Source: Mangrovivirga halotolerans (GTDB taxonomy: Bacteria; Bacteroidota; Bacteroidia; Cytophagales; Cyclobacteriaceae). Taken from it: DNA of 64,000 bases. The stretch's first letter is position 1. Each line of letters opens with the position of its first letter. The notes beneath the pieces are model-generated. The model did no database searches, had not been told where the DNA came from, and saw only the letters and a list, made by a program, of their open reading frames with translations. Of this stretch, positions 54,639 to 64,000 are shown one piece after another. Made by a program: the position numbers and the translations under genes. The stretch covers positions 186,001-250,000 of the forward strand of contig NZ_JAPFQN010000005.1 of assembly GCF_026241165.1 (NCBI RefSeq). Direction: 5' to 3'.

Positions 54639-56321
54639 TTAATCTCTATTTCTAAATTTTTCCCAATAATCACTAACAGTCGATTTCATTTCCTTATGTA
54701 GTAATGCTATACCGATAAGGTTAGGAAGAGTCATCAACGCGATCGTTATTCCTGCAATAGTCCATATAATCTTGGCTTCAACAAAAGCAGCAATAAAAAA
54801 GGCTATCACATAGAATATGCGGTAGATGATCACATATTTATTTCCAAATAAGAAGGTTGTGGCACGGTCTCCATAATATGACCATGAAATAGCTGTAGAA
54901 AACGCAAATAGTAACATTCCAATTGAAACAATATACTTACCCCAATCTCCCAGATATCCAAGCCTGAATGCCTCTGTGGTTAAAGGTGCTGAGTGTACTA
55001 GAGATTTTCCTGAGATAACAACTCCATCAGGAAGAGTAACATCACCATTTTTTGCAGGTATGGTTCCATTATAAAGTTCACCGTCTTTAGTCACCTTGAC
55101 TTCTTCAGCAAAAGATCTGGCATGAATAATTGTCACTTCATCGACAAACTTTCCATTTTCAATAGTTAAGTCACCGGTATAATCAGGAAGCATTTCACGT
55201 TCTTCCAGGTGCCTGAATACAGCCCGCTGGTTTTCAGGATTCTCTTCCATTACTTTAGCAATAACCTCAATATCTGTAGTAGCAAAATCATTCTGGAACT
55301 TATCTTTCCAAGCTCCTGATGACAACAATACAAGACCTGTAATTGTACAGATCAGAATAGTATCGATAAAAGGTTCTAATATAGCAACCATACCCTCAGA
55401 AACAGGCTCTTCAGTTCTAGCAGCGGCGTGAGCAATTGGAGCACTACCTTGACCAGCTTCATTTGAAAACAGACCACGTGCAACTCCATTATTAAATGCA
55501 AATTTAAAACCTGCTCCCAGGAAACCTCCGGTAACAGCCGTTCCGCTGAACACATTTGTAAATATTGAAGTTAACGAAGGAAGAACATTTTCCCAGTTAT
55601 AAAATATCACACTGAAAGCACCGAGGAAATAGATTAGTGCCATTGAAGGAACTAATTTCTCTGTTACTTTAACTATTCTTTTTATACCTCCAATTATCAC
55701 TAAAGCGAGTAATACACTAAGAATAGAACCGGTAATTATCGGGTCAATATCAAAGGTAGTTTTAACTGATGTAGCGATATTATTAATTTGAGGCATGTTA
55801 CCTGTTCCGAATGAAGACAGGATAGTTGCTAACGCAAATACTACTGCTAAAATCCTGCTTACACCATTAAAATTCAGGTTAAACAACTTAAAATTCGCAT
55901 GTTTCATGTAGTACATCGGACCACCGGCCATAGTTCCGTCTGCAGTCTTTTCACGGTATTTATGCGATAGTGTTACTTCAACAAATTTTGTTGTCATACC
56001 AAAAAATGCTGTAACAAGCATCCAGAATAATGCTGCAGGTCCACCAATATGTAATGCAAGTGCTACACCACCAATATTACCTGTACCGACAGTTCCGGAT
56101 AAGGCAGTTGTTAATGCCTGAAAGTGAGAAGCATCTCCTGCTTCACCTTTTTTATCGTATTTTCCAAGAACAACATTTATTGCATGTCTGAAATATCGTA
56201 TCTGTGGAAAGCCTAAATAAATTGTGAAAAACAAGCCTGTACCAAGCAGTAAAAATAAAAACCAATCGGCCTCTCCAACAAAGCTATTAATCGATTCTAA
56301 ATAAGAATTTAATTCTTGCAT
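54639..56321 (-). CDS. Alanine/glycine:cation symporter family protein (AGCS)
   Basis: 560 residues, about ten membrane helices. Family marks: the [24 protein letters not shown] run, [27 protein letters not shown], and [34 protein letters not shown]. Takes up alanine/glycine-like amino acids with Na+ or H+. Unlike most members it carries a soluble insertion of about 105 residues (about 340-446) between the [12 protein letters not shown] helix and [19 protein letters not shown]. Monocistronic, with a terminator behind it. Confidence 0.93.
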   Translation of the reverse strand: MQELNSYLESINSFVGEADWFLFLLLGTGLFFTIYLGFPQIRYFRHAINVVLGKYDKKGEAGDASHFQALTTALSGTVGTGNIGGVALALHIGGPAALFWMLVTAFFGMTTKFVEVTLSHKYREKTADGTMAGGPMYYMKHANFKLFNLNFNGVSRILAVVFALATILSSFGTGNMPQINNIATSVKTTFDIDPIITGSILSVLLALVIIGGIKRIVKVTEKLVPSMALIYFLGAFSVIFYNWENVLPSLTSIFTNVFSGTAVTGGFLGAGFKFAFNNGVARGLFSNEAGQGSAPIAHAAARTEEPVSEGMVAILEPFIDTILICTITGLVLLSSGAWKDKFQNDFATTDIEVIAKVMEENPENQRAVFRHLEEREMLPDYTGDLTIENGKFVDEVTIIHARSFAEEVKVTKDGELYNGTIPAKNGDVTLPDGVVISGKSLVHSAPLTTEAFRLGYLGDWGKYIVSIGMLLFAFSTAISWSYYGDRATTFLFGNKYVIIYRIFYVIAFFIAAFVEAKIIWTIAGITIALMTLPNLIGIALLHKEMKSTVSDYWEKFRNRD

Positions 56322-56418
56322 CAGTTTAGGTTTTAAGTTTTTTTCCTGAAAAAATTGTCCCGAAAATAAGAAACAGGAACATTATATGCTATTTAAAAAA
56401 GCCTTTATTTTTATTTGT

Positions 56419-57753
56419 TTAGATCAAACCTTTTGCTTTCAATTCCAAGTATTTATTTAAAGTATTGATGCTCAGGTCTTGTGGACGTGTGTAAATTGTT
56501 TGAATTCCAAGATGCTGAAGTTCTTTGATCATAAGCTTTTTTTCCATTGCTAATTCACCAGCAACTACCTTATAATAAATTTCCCGAAGGTTGTGAGCAT
56601 CTTCAGTTGCAAAATTTGTTGTTTCCTCATTTTCAAAAATTACTACTATCAACAAATGTAACTTTGATAGTTTTCGAAGCACTGGCAGAACTCTCTCTAT
56701 GGTGTATTTACTTTCGAAATTGGTGTAAAGCATCAACATGCTTCGATGCTTAATTACTTTTCTGATATTTTGATATAATAACTCAAAATCTGCTTCAGTA
56801 GTGTCTTGTTCTAAAGAATAAAGCACTTCATTAATCCTTCTAAGCTGAATAGAATTTTTATCAGCTTTAATAATAGCTCCCTGGTGAGCTGAAAAAGTGA
56901 CCAAACCTGCCTTATCGTTTTTTTGAATTGCAGCATTTGAAAGAATTAAGGATGCATTTACAGCATAATCTGTCAAAGACATTTTATTAAATGGCATATA
57001 CATCGCCCTGGATCTGTCAATAATTGAGTAAATCTGCTGAGACTTCTCTTCTTCGTAATGATTTACCTTAAGCTTGCCAGTTCGACCTGTAGCCTTCCAA
57101 TTGATCTTTTTAATTTCATCTCCTTGTACATAATCTTTTATTTGCTCAAATTCTGTACTTTGCCCAATTCTTCTTATTCTTTTTATTCCTTCAAACATTT
57201 GAAGAGATTGAATGGAATGCAGGTTATATTTTTTAAGATCGATTACAGAAGGGTAGGCAGGAACTGTTTCTGAAAGTGGGAGAGTAATCCTCTTGGTAAA
57301 TAATTTTAGTGGACTATTTACAAAAAGCCTTAAATCGCCAAACTCATATTTCCCTCTTTCTACTATATGTAAACTATATGTTTTTGTGAGATGATCCAGC
57401 CCCCCAAAATCATAATTAAACCTGAGATTACGCTCCTGACATTTAATTGGTACCTCATCAATAAAATAGCCATTCAATTTTCGTTCAATGGTCTTAGAAA
57501 GATGTATTCTAACCTTATTATCATTCCCGAGAGACAGAACTTTTGCATGCGATCTTCTAGCTGAAAAATACTGATCTTGATACCTTTTAAAAAGCAGAAT
57601 TATATCTATAGAAGAGATAAGGAGTAGTAGTCCTAACATTACGAAACCCCCAATATATAAAACCGGGAAAAAGAATGATAGAAAGAACACTCCTGTGATC
57701 CCCAAAAGAATCAGGTAAAAAGGAGAGTTGATAAATAGTTTTTTAAGGAACAT
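56419..57753 (-). CDS. DUF58 domain protein
   Basis: 444 residues: two N-terminal membrane helices (FFLSFFFPVLYIGGFVMLGLLLLISSI), a beta-rich part (YSLHIVERGKYEFGDLRLFVNSPLKLF), then the DUF58 core with RIRRIGQSTEFEQIKDYVQGDEIKKINWKATGR and a vWA-like remainder (YSIIDRSRAMY). The standard partner of a MoxR ATPase. Its start overlaps the MoxR stop by one base. Last gene of the operon. Confidence 0.92.
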   Translation of the reverse strand: MFLKKLFINSPFYLILLGITGVFFLSFFFPVLYIGGFVMLGLLLLISSIDIILLFKRYQDQYFSARRSHAKVLSLGNDNKVRIHLSKTIERKLNGYFIDEVPIKCQERNLRFNYDFGGLDHLTKTYSLHIVERGKYEFGDLRLFVNSPLKLFTKRITLPLSETVPAYPSVIDLKKYNLHSIQSLQMFEGIKRIRRIGQSTEFEQIKDYVQGDEIKKINWKATGRTGKLKVNHYEEEKSQQIYSIIDRSRAMYMPFNKMSLTDYAVNASLILSNAAIQKNDKAGLVTFSAHQGAIIKADKNSIQLRRINEVLYSLEQDTTEADFELLYQNIRKVIKHRSMLMLYTNFESKYTIERVLPVLRKLSKLHLLIVVIFENEETTNFATEDAHNLREIYYKVVAGELAMEKKLMIKELQHLGIQTIYTRPQDLSINTLNKYLELKAKGLI

Positions 57754-58772
57754 TACCTTGGCACCTCTATTTCTTCGACAATATTTTTAATTACTTCTTT
57801 GCTATCTACACCTTCGAGTTCTTTTTCAGGAGTCAATACCACTCTGTGATTTAAAACAAAAGGAGCGACATACATTATATCCTCAGGAATAACAAAACTT
57901 CTACCTTTTAAAGCAGCTGTAGCTTTAGAAGACTTTAATATTGATAAAGAAGCCCTTGGAGAAGCCCCCAAATACAAATCATGATGATTTCTGGTATTAT
58001 AAACTATAGAAGCGATATAATTAATCAACTGATCTTTAATATGAACTTCTTCTACCAGCTTTTGAAATTCAGTTATATCAGATTTCTCAAGTATAGTATT
58101 TATTTCGGTTTTACTTTCTTTATTAAAATCATCCTTGAATTTATTGAGTATAGTTATCTCATCTTCAAGGTTTGGATAGGTCATATTAACCTTAAAAAGA
58201 AACCTGTCTAATTGAGCTTCTGGCAACTTATAAGTTCCTTCCTGTTCAATAGGATTTTGAGTAGCAAGAACCATAAAAGGAAATTCCATCTTATAAGTCA
58301 TTCCATCTACCGTGATCTGTCTCTCTTCCATCACCTCAAAAAGCGCCGCCTGGGTTTTTGCTGGAGCCCTGTTAATTTCATCGATAAGTACTACCTGAGA
58401 AAACAACGGCCCTTTTTTAAATTCAAATTCTGATTTACCCATATTGAAAATAGAGGTCCCTAAAACATCAGAAGGCATCAAGTCAGGTGTGAATTGTATC
58501 CTACTAAATTCTGCATCAATAGCCTTAGATAGAAGCTTGGCACTCATAGTTTTAGCAATACCAGGAAATCCTTCCAACAACAAATGTCCACCACTAAATA
58601 GTGCGATCACATATAGTTCTACTAGTTCTTCCTGTCCGACGACTAGTTTGCCAATTTCATTTTTTAGCAATTGAACTTTGTCACTCAGGTGTATATACTT
58701 TTCTTCGTTGCTATTTTCAATTTCACTTGAGCTCGACAACGGCTCGTTTTCTTCAATTCTATTCTCTTCCAT
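57753..58772 (-). CDS. MoxR-family AAA+ ATPase
   Basis: 339 residues. Walker A GFPGIAKT (residues about 74-81), Walker B VVLIDEINRAPAKTQAALFEVMEE, sensor 1 LATQNPIEQEGTYKLPEAQLDRF and sensor 2 region LGASPRASLSILKSSKA. MoxR ATPases act as chaperones that assemble or activate partner complexes containing vWA/DUF58 proteins. Overlaps DUF58 by one base and lies 3 bases from the DUF4350 gene, in the Bacteroidota MoxR operon. Confidence 0.95.
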   Translation of the reverse strand: MEENRIEENEPLSSSSEIENSNEEKYIHLSDKVQLLKNEIGKLVVGQEELVELYVIALFSGGHLLLEGFPGIAKTMSAKLLSKAIDAEFSRIQFTPDLMPSDVLGTSIFNMGKSEFEFKKGPLFSQVVLIDEINRAPAKTQAALFEVMEERQITVDGMTYKMEFPFMVLATQNPIEQEGTYKLPEAQLDRFLFKVNMTYPNLEDEITILNKFKDDFNKESKTEINTILEKSDITEFQKLVEEVHIKDQLINYIASIVYNTRNHHDLYLGASPRASLSILKSSKATAALKGRSFVIPEDIMYVAPFVLNHRVVLTPEKELEGVDSKEVIKNIVEEIEVPR

Positions 58773-58775
58773 ATT

Positions 58776-59984
58776 CTACAGTTCCTTTTTATAGAAAGTT
58801 TGTATTAAATTATATATGTCTATTAATTCGTTATCTGTTACCGATTTTTTGTAATTCAAATTTTCAATTTTCTGAAAAATGGATTCAATTAACGTACTAT
58901 CAACCCCGGATTTCATAGTAAGTTTCTTTATAAAATCATCATCGATCTTTGAAGTATTCAGATTATAGCGCGACCTGATATGTTCATAAAACACTTTATA
59001 TAGTTTTTGAAAGATCACATAAGAATCAGCTTTCTGAAAATATAGTTCCCCTACAAGTTTAACGTGATTTAGAGTCCTGTTCTCTTTATCCGGAATAACG
59101 GGAATCACTCGTTGTTTTCTTTTGGAAACATAGAAAAGATATATTATCGCTGTGGCGAGAAAAACATACCAGGCAGTTGACAAATGCTTATTTGAAAGAA
59201 CGAAACTCAAAGGGTTAGAACTGTTTTGATCTGTATCTATAAATTCCTCATTTTTATAAAGATTGGTGAAATATCTGTCTAAATATATTTTTTCACCTGC
59301 CAGTTCATTAGTGAGGAATTTTGCAGTTTGAAATTTCTTATTCGCCAAATAGTAGTTCGAAAATGCTATAGGAGTGTTAATAAAAATGAATTTACCTTTT
59401 CCATAAGGAATCTTAAAAGCAATTGGCCCTTCATCAACATATAATAATGGAGATAAATAATCAACATTATAATCTTGTAAAATTCTTACTTCATTGGATA
59501 AAACCGGGTCCCCAAATTTATCATACTTAACAAATATCTCCGAATAACTCTCGTTACTTACCGTATACCGGGATAACCTCTCATTGCTGAAATAATATAA
59601 TTCATACCCCATTTCTGCTTCGAGTGAATCAAGGATGTCAGATGGATTGGAATAAGTCGCGATTAAAGCGGTAGCTCCTTTATTAACTGCACTAAAGAAC
59701 TTTGGAAGTTGTTTATTACTTTCTGCGATATGATTACCGATAATAACGTATGCCGAAGTACTGTCAAAGGCACGGTCTGCATTTCTGACATCGACATATT
59801 CAACTGACTTTTCATTAATCGTTTCCAGCCATTCTTTATAAATTTTAAGGTCATAGGGATTTTCACCTTCCCAGTAATAGCTTTCTGTCCAGTGATGTGT
59901 ATTGGAAAGAGCATTCATTACAAAAAGCAGAGCTACTATACCTAAAAATACCGCTATGATTATATTAACCAGGTTGTCTCTCAT
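58776..59984 (-). CDS. DUF4350 domain protein
   Basis: 402 residues: an N-terminal membrane helix (IIIAVFLGIVALLFVMNAL), a periplasmic alpha/beta DUF4350 domain (residues about 35-245, with STSAYVIIGNHIAES and GKGKFIFINTPIAFSNYYL), a second membrane helix (TAWYVFLATAIIYLFYV, about residue 275) and a helical cytosolic tail. The family has a class-I-glutamine-amidotransferase-like fold without known activity. Overlaps the DUF4129 gene by 20 bases and is 3 bases from moxR. Confidence 0.85.
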   Translation of the reverse strand: MRDNLVNIIIAVFLGIVALLFVMNALSNTHHWTESYYWEGENPYDLKIYKEWLETINEKSVEYVDVRNADRAFDSTSAYVIIGNHIAESNKQLPKFFSAVNKGATALIATYSNPSDILDSLEAEMGYELYYFSNERLSRYTVSNESYSEIFVKYDKFGDPVLSNEVRILQDYNVDYLSPLLYVDEGPIAFKIPYGKGKFIFINTPIAFSNYYLANKKFQTAKFLTNELAGEKIYLDRYFTNLYKNEEFIDTDQNSSNPLSFVLSNKHLSTAWYVFLATAIIYLFYVSKRKQRVIPVIPDKENRTLNHVKLVGELYFQKADSYVIFQKLYKVFYEHIRSRYNLNTSKIDDDFIKKLTMKSGVDSTLIESIFQKIENLNYKKSVTDNELIDIYNLIQTFYKKEL

Positions 59985-60654
59985 TTAATTCTTTTAGCAG
60001 GTTGTTGAACTTTCCTTTTTCATGGATGTATTTATTTACATCTATCGGGTATTCTCCATACCAGTATTTCTCAAAAATCAATGTTATCTTCCTAAAATCT
60101 GATTTTATTTCCTGATCCTTAATTTCATTTAAAAACTGGTGATTTGTTTTATCTTTTTTCCAAATTATATATTCATTCTCAGCAAGAATTCTAATAACCC
60201 ATTGATATAATAATCTTAAAGAATAAGCATAATTACCTTCATCCTCTGCTTGTTTGATCAACTGATCAAAATCAAGTGTCATTGTTTTTTCAGTGATTTC
60301 TTCATCAGATAAAATGGTAACTGCCCGATCATTTTTAACATTAGATTTACCACTATTACTGACAAGCCAAATCAATAATGATAAAATGATACCTATACCG
60401 ATAATTATCAAAGCAACTTTAAAAACCGGGCCGGCATTATTAAACCAGCTTCCTGTACCAGGATCAATGTTTATATTCTTCTTTTGATCATTATTGTCTT
60501 TCTCAACTTCTTTTTCTTGAAATTTATAGTTGACTCCCTTTGACACCTCTTCCAGATCGTCCTGATCAAGAATTAGAGTGTCCTGTGCTTTTAGAGAAGT
60601 AATACTTATTAAAGCTGAAAAAATAAAAAAATAAAAAATCCCGGTTTTACTCAT
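59965..60654 (-). CDS. DUF4129-type membrane protein
   Basis: 229 residues with a signal/anchor (IFYFFIFSALISITSLKAQ), a charged linker, one membrane helix (FKVALIIIGIGIILSLLIWLV, about residues 78-98), and a C-terminal helical domain with SLRLLYQWVIRILAENEYI, the usual DUF4129 wording. It overlaps the SpoIIM gene by 4 bases (ATGA type) and the DUF4350 gene by 20. Role unknown; part of the MoxR operon. Confidence 0.82.
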   Translation of the reverse strand: MSKTGIFYFFIFSALISITSLKAQDTLILDQDDLEEVSKGVNYKFQEKEVEKDNNDQKKNINIDPGTGSWFNNAGPVFKVALIIIGIGIILSLLIWLVSNSGKSNVKNDRAVTILSDEEITEKTMTLDFDQLIKQAEDEGNYAYSLRLLYQWVIRILAENEYIIWKKDKTNHQFLNEIKDQEIKSDFRKITLIFEKYWYGEYPIDVNKYIHEKGKFNNLLKELNERQPG

Positions 60655-62471
60655 CCCTCGTTTCTGATTAAGCTATGAATTTTATCACGTAAGCCATTTG
60701 ATTCTGTTATCTCTCTATAAGAATAAAATACCTGTAATTGTAAAAAAAAGAATAAGGTTGAAATAATAGCAACTTTAAACAGGTCTATACTTAGTAAATA
60801 TATTGAATTAAAAATTTCATAACTTTCAAATTGCTCAAAATGCATACTTATTAAATAATTCACAAAAGATTCTGCCCCAAGTAGAAAATCTATTAAATAT
60901 AAAATTACATATGAAAAGAATAACCAGCTAAGTCCTACTAATAGAACTGATGTAAAATTATATCTAAGTACTTTAAATCCTGACCCTATCATTTCAAAAA
61001 AACTATAATCACCGGATGCAGAAGCGAAAACAGGAATGATCAGAAGTGGGAAAATTATTATTCCCGCAAAAGCTATAAGATGAAAGTTAAAAGTTAGCAG
61101 AACACATATTATTGAAAATGCAATTAAACAATGTAGAAAAACCTGAACTGGCTTGATTTTGAGATTCAAATTACGATATACCAATTTTTGTGAGTAGTAG
61201 CCTATAAATGAAGTTGTAAGGACAAAAACTAGAAGCCATATTATGTTTAACTCTTCAAAGCGAGCCACCAGGGTACTGGAATAATAATAGTTATAAATAG
61301 AGAAAAAGTCATTCTTTAAAACTTGGTCTATATTAAGAATTGCCCATGTTAATCCAGAAATTATAAAAACAAGTAAAGAATAGGCTATTATTAATTTCTT
61401 AAAATTTGTCTTTACCAGATAAAAAGAATCAGTAATAATTAGACCTGGGCTTTTAATCTGGTTTTTAAGTTTAAATTCATGGTTAGTAGTTAAAGGAACT
61501 TCAATTTTTTCTTCCTTTAGCTGTGATGTTTTATTTAAAAACCAAGGATACACTATAAAATAACCTATCATCAATATTGCACAAACGAGAATAAACAATA
61601 ACCTAAAGGCAATAGGTGTATCGTCAAACCTGGTTATAAAACTCTCGATAAAAGCTGCTATAAAAACAAACGGAGCAGTTCCAACAATGATTTTGGTAGA
61701 TCTTTTTGCCTGGATTAAAAAGGACTGCAACCTTGAATAAGTTCCAGGAAACATCCATCCTTTACCTAAGACCAAACCAGCAGCACCAGCTAAAACTATA
61801 CATGAAATCTCAATGGTACCATGAACCCAGATTGTTGAAAAGGATTCCCAGAACAATCCTTTTTCAATGAAAAAGTATTGAAATGATCCAATCATTATTC
61901 CATTATAAAGAAGAATAATAAAAGTACCTATTAAAGAAAAAATCCCAAAGAGATAAGTTTTGGCCATAACCATGATGTTATTAAAACTAATCCCAACAAA
62001 CATGGAAAGTTCATTTGAATCTTTATAAACACCCATAGGATCTCCGGCAGCAATATTTTCTTCTGTCATAGAAACATATTCCGGACCAAGAATTTGCTGT
62101 ACAAAATCAGGTTGATAATGAGCACAAAATGCACCAACCATAAAAAACATCCAGAACAAAATAAAGGAAGCTAAAACTTCTTTTCTCGAATTCCACATAG
62201 TTTGTGGAAGATCAAATTTCCAAAAATTCAGGAATCTGTTCATTCCTGTTTTTTTGTTCTTATTGAGGCTGTGGTAAAGTTTCTGGCTTATATTATTAAG
62301 ATAGACCCGAATCATCCGATTTGGATAATGAGATCTGGAATAGCTCAAATCATCAGTAATTTCAATATAAAGCTTGTGAAATTCATCAGGATTTGAACCT
62401 GAAGTTTTCGATAACCTTTCAAAATACTGCCACTTTTCTTTATTTTGTCTGATAAACTCCGATTCGCGCAT
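60651..62471 (-). CDS. SpoIIM-family (stage II sporulation protein M-like) membrane protein
   Basis: 606 residues from the ATG at 62471; a GTG at 62486 is also in frame but less likely. N-terminal helical soluble domain (residues about 1-95), then many membrane helices; the SpoIIM-like core holds NNIMVMAKTYLFGIFSLIGTFIILLYNGIMIGSF and HGTIEISCIVLAGAAGLVLGKGW. The C-terminal half adds about six further helices (DUF-type membrane part). In sporeless bacteria this family is found with MoxR operons and its role is unknown. It heads the operon, divergent from the RDD gene with 30 bases between the two starts. Confidence 0.85.
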   Translation of the reverse strand: MRESEFIRQNKEKWQYFERLSKTSGSNPDEFHKLYIEITDDLSYSRSHYPNRMIRVYLNNISQKLYHSLNKNKKTGMNRFLNFWKFDLPQTMWNSRKEVLASFILFWMFFMVGAFCAHYQPDFVQQILGPEYVSMTEENIAAGDPMGVYKDSNELSMFVGISFNNIMVMAKTYLFGIFSLIGTFIILLYNGIMIGSFQYFFIEKGLFWESFSTIWVHGTIEISCIVLAGAAGLVLGKGWMFPGTYSRLQSFLIQAKRSTKIIVGTAPFVFIAAFIESFITRFDDTPIAFRLLFILVCAILMIGYFIVYPWFLNKTSQLKEEKIEVPLTTNHEFKLKNQIKSPGLIITDSFYLVKTNFKKLIIAYSLLVFIISGLTWAILNIDQVLKNDFFSIYNYYYSSTLVARFEELNIIWLLVFVLTTSFIGYYSQKLVYRNLNLKIKPVQVFLHCLIAFSIICVLLTFNFHLIAFAGIIIFPLLIIPVFASASGDYSFFEMIGSGFKVLRYNFTSVLLVGLSWLFFSYVILYLIDFLLGAESFVNYLISMHFEQFESYEIFNSIYLLSIDLFKVAIISTLFFFLQLQVFYSYREITESNGLRDKIHSLIRNEG

Positions 62472-62501
62472 GGGTCGAAGATACACTAATTAGACATAAA
62501 A

Positions 62502-63236
62502 ATGCAAACGATAGAAATTAATACCAGTCAAAATGTTATCATAAGATATGAGCTGGCGGGAGCTAAATACCGAATTATAAGCTACTTAATTGATATCTTA
62601 ATAATTTCTATTGGTCTCGGTCTGCAATTTGCGATTCTTAATGCTGCGATAGGAAAATATATGGAAGAAGTATTTTTGGCCTTCCTTTTTCCTCAAGCGG
62701 TTTTTTACAGTTTATTCTTTGAAATAATACTTAATGGCCAAACTCCTGGAAAAAAAATATTAAAGATTCAAGCAGTGAAAATAACTGGTGAACAAGCCTC
62801 ATGGGGAGATTATTTTTTAAGATGGGCTTTAAAACCTGTTGATGTTATATTAACACTTGGATCTATAGCAATATTATCAATTACATCTACTAAATATGCT
62901 CAAAGATTAGGAGATATTGCTGCCAACACAACAGTAATCAAATTATCTCCTAAGTATAATATTTCTCTTGATGATATTTTAAAACTATCGGATAGATCAA
63001 ATTACGAACCTATGTTCCCCCAGGTAACATCATTGAATGATGATTATGTACTTGCTCTTAAAGAAATTAAGGAAAGAACAAATCAGTACAATAATGATGT
63101 AAACAGAAAATTATATCAGGAAATGGTAGATGATTTGGTGAGCAGACTCGAAATAAAAAGAAACGAACTCAAATTCAGAAATAAAGATGAGTTCGTTTCA
63201 AAAATTATTGATGACTATGTTTCTCTGACCAGGTAA
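62502..63236 (+). CDS. RDD-family membrane protein
   Basis: 244 residues. RDD domain with the family marks: ELAGAKYRIISYLIDILIISIGLGLQF (RxxxxxxD), ILNGQTPGKKILKIQAVK, and SITSTKYAQRLGDIAANTTVIK. About three membrane helices, then a charged helical tail (ALKEIKERTNQYNNDVNRKLYQ). Divergent from the SpoIIM gene; RDD, SpoIIM and MoxR genes commonly travel together in Bacteroidota, suggesting a shared membrane complex. Function unknown. Confidence 0.9.
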   Translation: MQTIEINTSQNVIIRYELAGAKYRIISYLIDILIISIGLGLQFAILNAAIGKYMEEVFLAFLFPQAVFYSLFFEIILNGQTPGKKILKIQAVKITGEQASWGDYFLRWALKPVDVILTLGSIAILSITSTKYAQRLGDIAANTTVIKLSPKYNISLDDILKLSDRSNYEPMFPQVTSLNDDYVLALKEIKERTNQYNNDVNRKLYQEMVDDLVSRLEIKRNELKFRNKDEFVSKIIDDYVSLTR

Positions 63237-63245
63237 TCAGAAAAA

Positions 63246-64000
63246 TTAGATTTCTTTTCGGAATATCTCTTCAAGTTTTTCATTTAAGCTTTCCCCACGT
63301 AATCCTGATGCAATGATCTTTCCATCAGGATCAATAAGTACAGTATGGGGTATAGAGTTGACTACATATTTTTGTGCAGCTTCATTTCCCCAGCCCTGAA
63401 GGTCTGATACGTGAGCCCAGTTAATATTATCTGCCTCGATGGCACTTACCCATGCCTTTTCATTTTGATCTAATGAAACACCAAAAATCTCAAAATCTTC
63501 TCCTTTAAATCGGTCATATAATTTCACCATATATGGATTTTCTTTTCTACAAGGACCACACCAGCTTGCCCAAAAATCAATCAAGACATACTTACCTCTG
63601 AAATCAGACAAATTAAGTGTATCACCTTCAGGAGTTTCCTGTGATATTTCCGGAGCCATATTTCCTGTTTTTACAACTTGTAATTTTTCCAGACGATCAT
63701 TCAGGTACTCCATTACCTTTGTGTCCTGCTGAGATGATCCTACTAAACTTACTAAGCTATCTAGTTGCTCGTAATTTTTCCCATACATTAATTCCGTACG
63801 TATTAAAAGAGGAGAAATATATGAATCAGGATTTTCATCAATAAAATCTTTTACAAGATCGACTCTTTCATCATAAATTTTTGTTAGCTGATTTCTAATA
63901 TCATTTTTTTCTTTCTCTGTACCAATACTATCAGCCCGATAATACTCTCTTATCAGGGAATCGTATGTTTCAGCTTTATAATTATTTTTTGTATCCTGAA
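63246..64000 (-). CDS. TlpA-like thioredoxin-fold protein, 5' partial
   Basis: The frame stays open past the ATG at 63788 to the window edge, so this is the C-terminal part of a longer protein; the upstream portion is helical and charged (for example IYDERVDLVKDFIDENPDSY). The C-terminal TlpA/AhpC-TSA-like domain has the active site FWASWCGPCRKEN (CXXC) and the VNSIPHTVLIDPDG cis-Pro loop. Proteins of this kind are exported thiol-disulfide reductases, often with an N-terminal DUF4369; that part is outside the window and unseen. Confidence 0.88.
   Translation of the reverse strand, partial: QDTKNNYKAETYDSLIREYYRADSIGTEKEKNDIRNQLTKIYDERVDLVKDFIDENPDSYISPLLIRTELMYGKNYEQLDSLVSLVGSSQQDTKVMEYLNDRLEKLQVVKTGNMAPEISQETPEGDTLNLSDFRGKYVLIDFWASWCGPCRKENPYMVKLYDRFKGEDFEIFGVSLDQNEKAWVSAIEADNINWAHVSDLQGWGNEAAQKYVVNSIPHTVLIDPDGKIIASGLRGESLNEKLEEIFRKEI

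Noticed and set aside
1-64000. CRISPR arrays, insertion sequences, prophage or integrase genes
   Set aside because: No repeat-spacer pattern, transposase, integrase or phage structural gene was seen; the only sizeable DNA repeat is the tRNA-Asp unit.

Overview
The window is AT-rich chromosomal DNA from a member of the Bacteroidota, most likely a free-living Cytophagales-type bacterium. The support is: a SusC/SusD pair, a Tat-signal protein with a type IX secretion (T9SS) sorting tail, many lipoproteins and exported beta-barrels, start codons with little Shine-Dalgarno signal, and several promoters fitting the Bacteroidota form TTTG - about 19 bp - TAnnTTTG (for example before tRNA-Arg at 12962-12992). 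No phage, transposon, CRISPR array, plasmid origin or rRNA operon was seen. Most of the window is ordinary core and niche metabolism.

Layout. 1-8076: the end of a large outer-membrane beta-barrel protein cut by the window edge, a small exported protein, a GAF-domain protein, an Old Yellow Enzyme and a FUSC-family membrane protein. 8066-11392 (minus): a tight four-gene operon with the ergothioneine genes egtB and egtD plus two uncharacterised members; a hydrolase-OsmC fusion lies divergently upstream. 13028-18734: tRNA-Arg, then an orphan SusC/SusD/lipoprotein uptake locus with a long structured leader. 19528-21722 (minus): a SatD-like/DUF3307 pair behind three regularly spaced operator-like repeats, and an FkbM methyltransferase. 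21832-29831: hemN, an M16 peptidase, an AI-2E-type permease, a SIMPL protein and several hypotheticals. 29979-30697: two identical tRNA-Asp genes, each with its own promoter and terminator, bracketing a GIY-YIG nuclease gene. 30902-36130: accA, then a compact operon of MBL hydrolase, patatin, urocanate hydratase and acyltransferase. 36973-40450: a DUF1800/DUF1501 pair. 40501-43952: a lipoprotein and beta-barrel pair and an orphan GAF histidine kinase. 44021-48096: a TetR regulator divergent from the beta-oxidation genes fadI-fadJ, with a palindromic operator between. 48142-50483: an esterase, a TerB-like protein and mnmA. 50636-54410 (minus): three exported proteins of unknown function, one with a triplicated WW/EW-LRR module. 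54639-63236: an AGCS amino-acid symporter and the MoxR/DUF58/DUF4350/DUF4129/SpoIIM operon with a divergent RDD gene. 63246-64000: the end of a TlpA-like thioredoxin.

The best candidates for under-described biology are the SatD/DUF3307 pair with its three 28-bp-phased repeats, the tRNA-Asp/GIY-YIG/tRNA-Asp cassette, the two unknown genes locked into the egtBD operon, and the secreted LRR operon. Function in each case is inference from sequence and context. No database search was possible, and residue positions come from manual counting.
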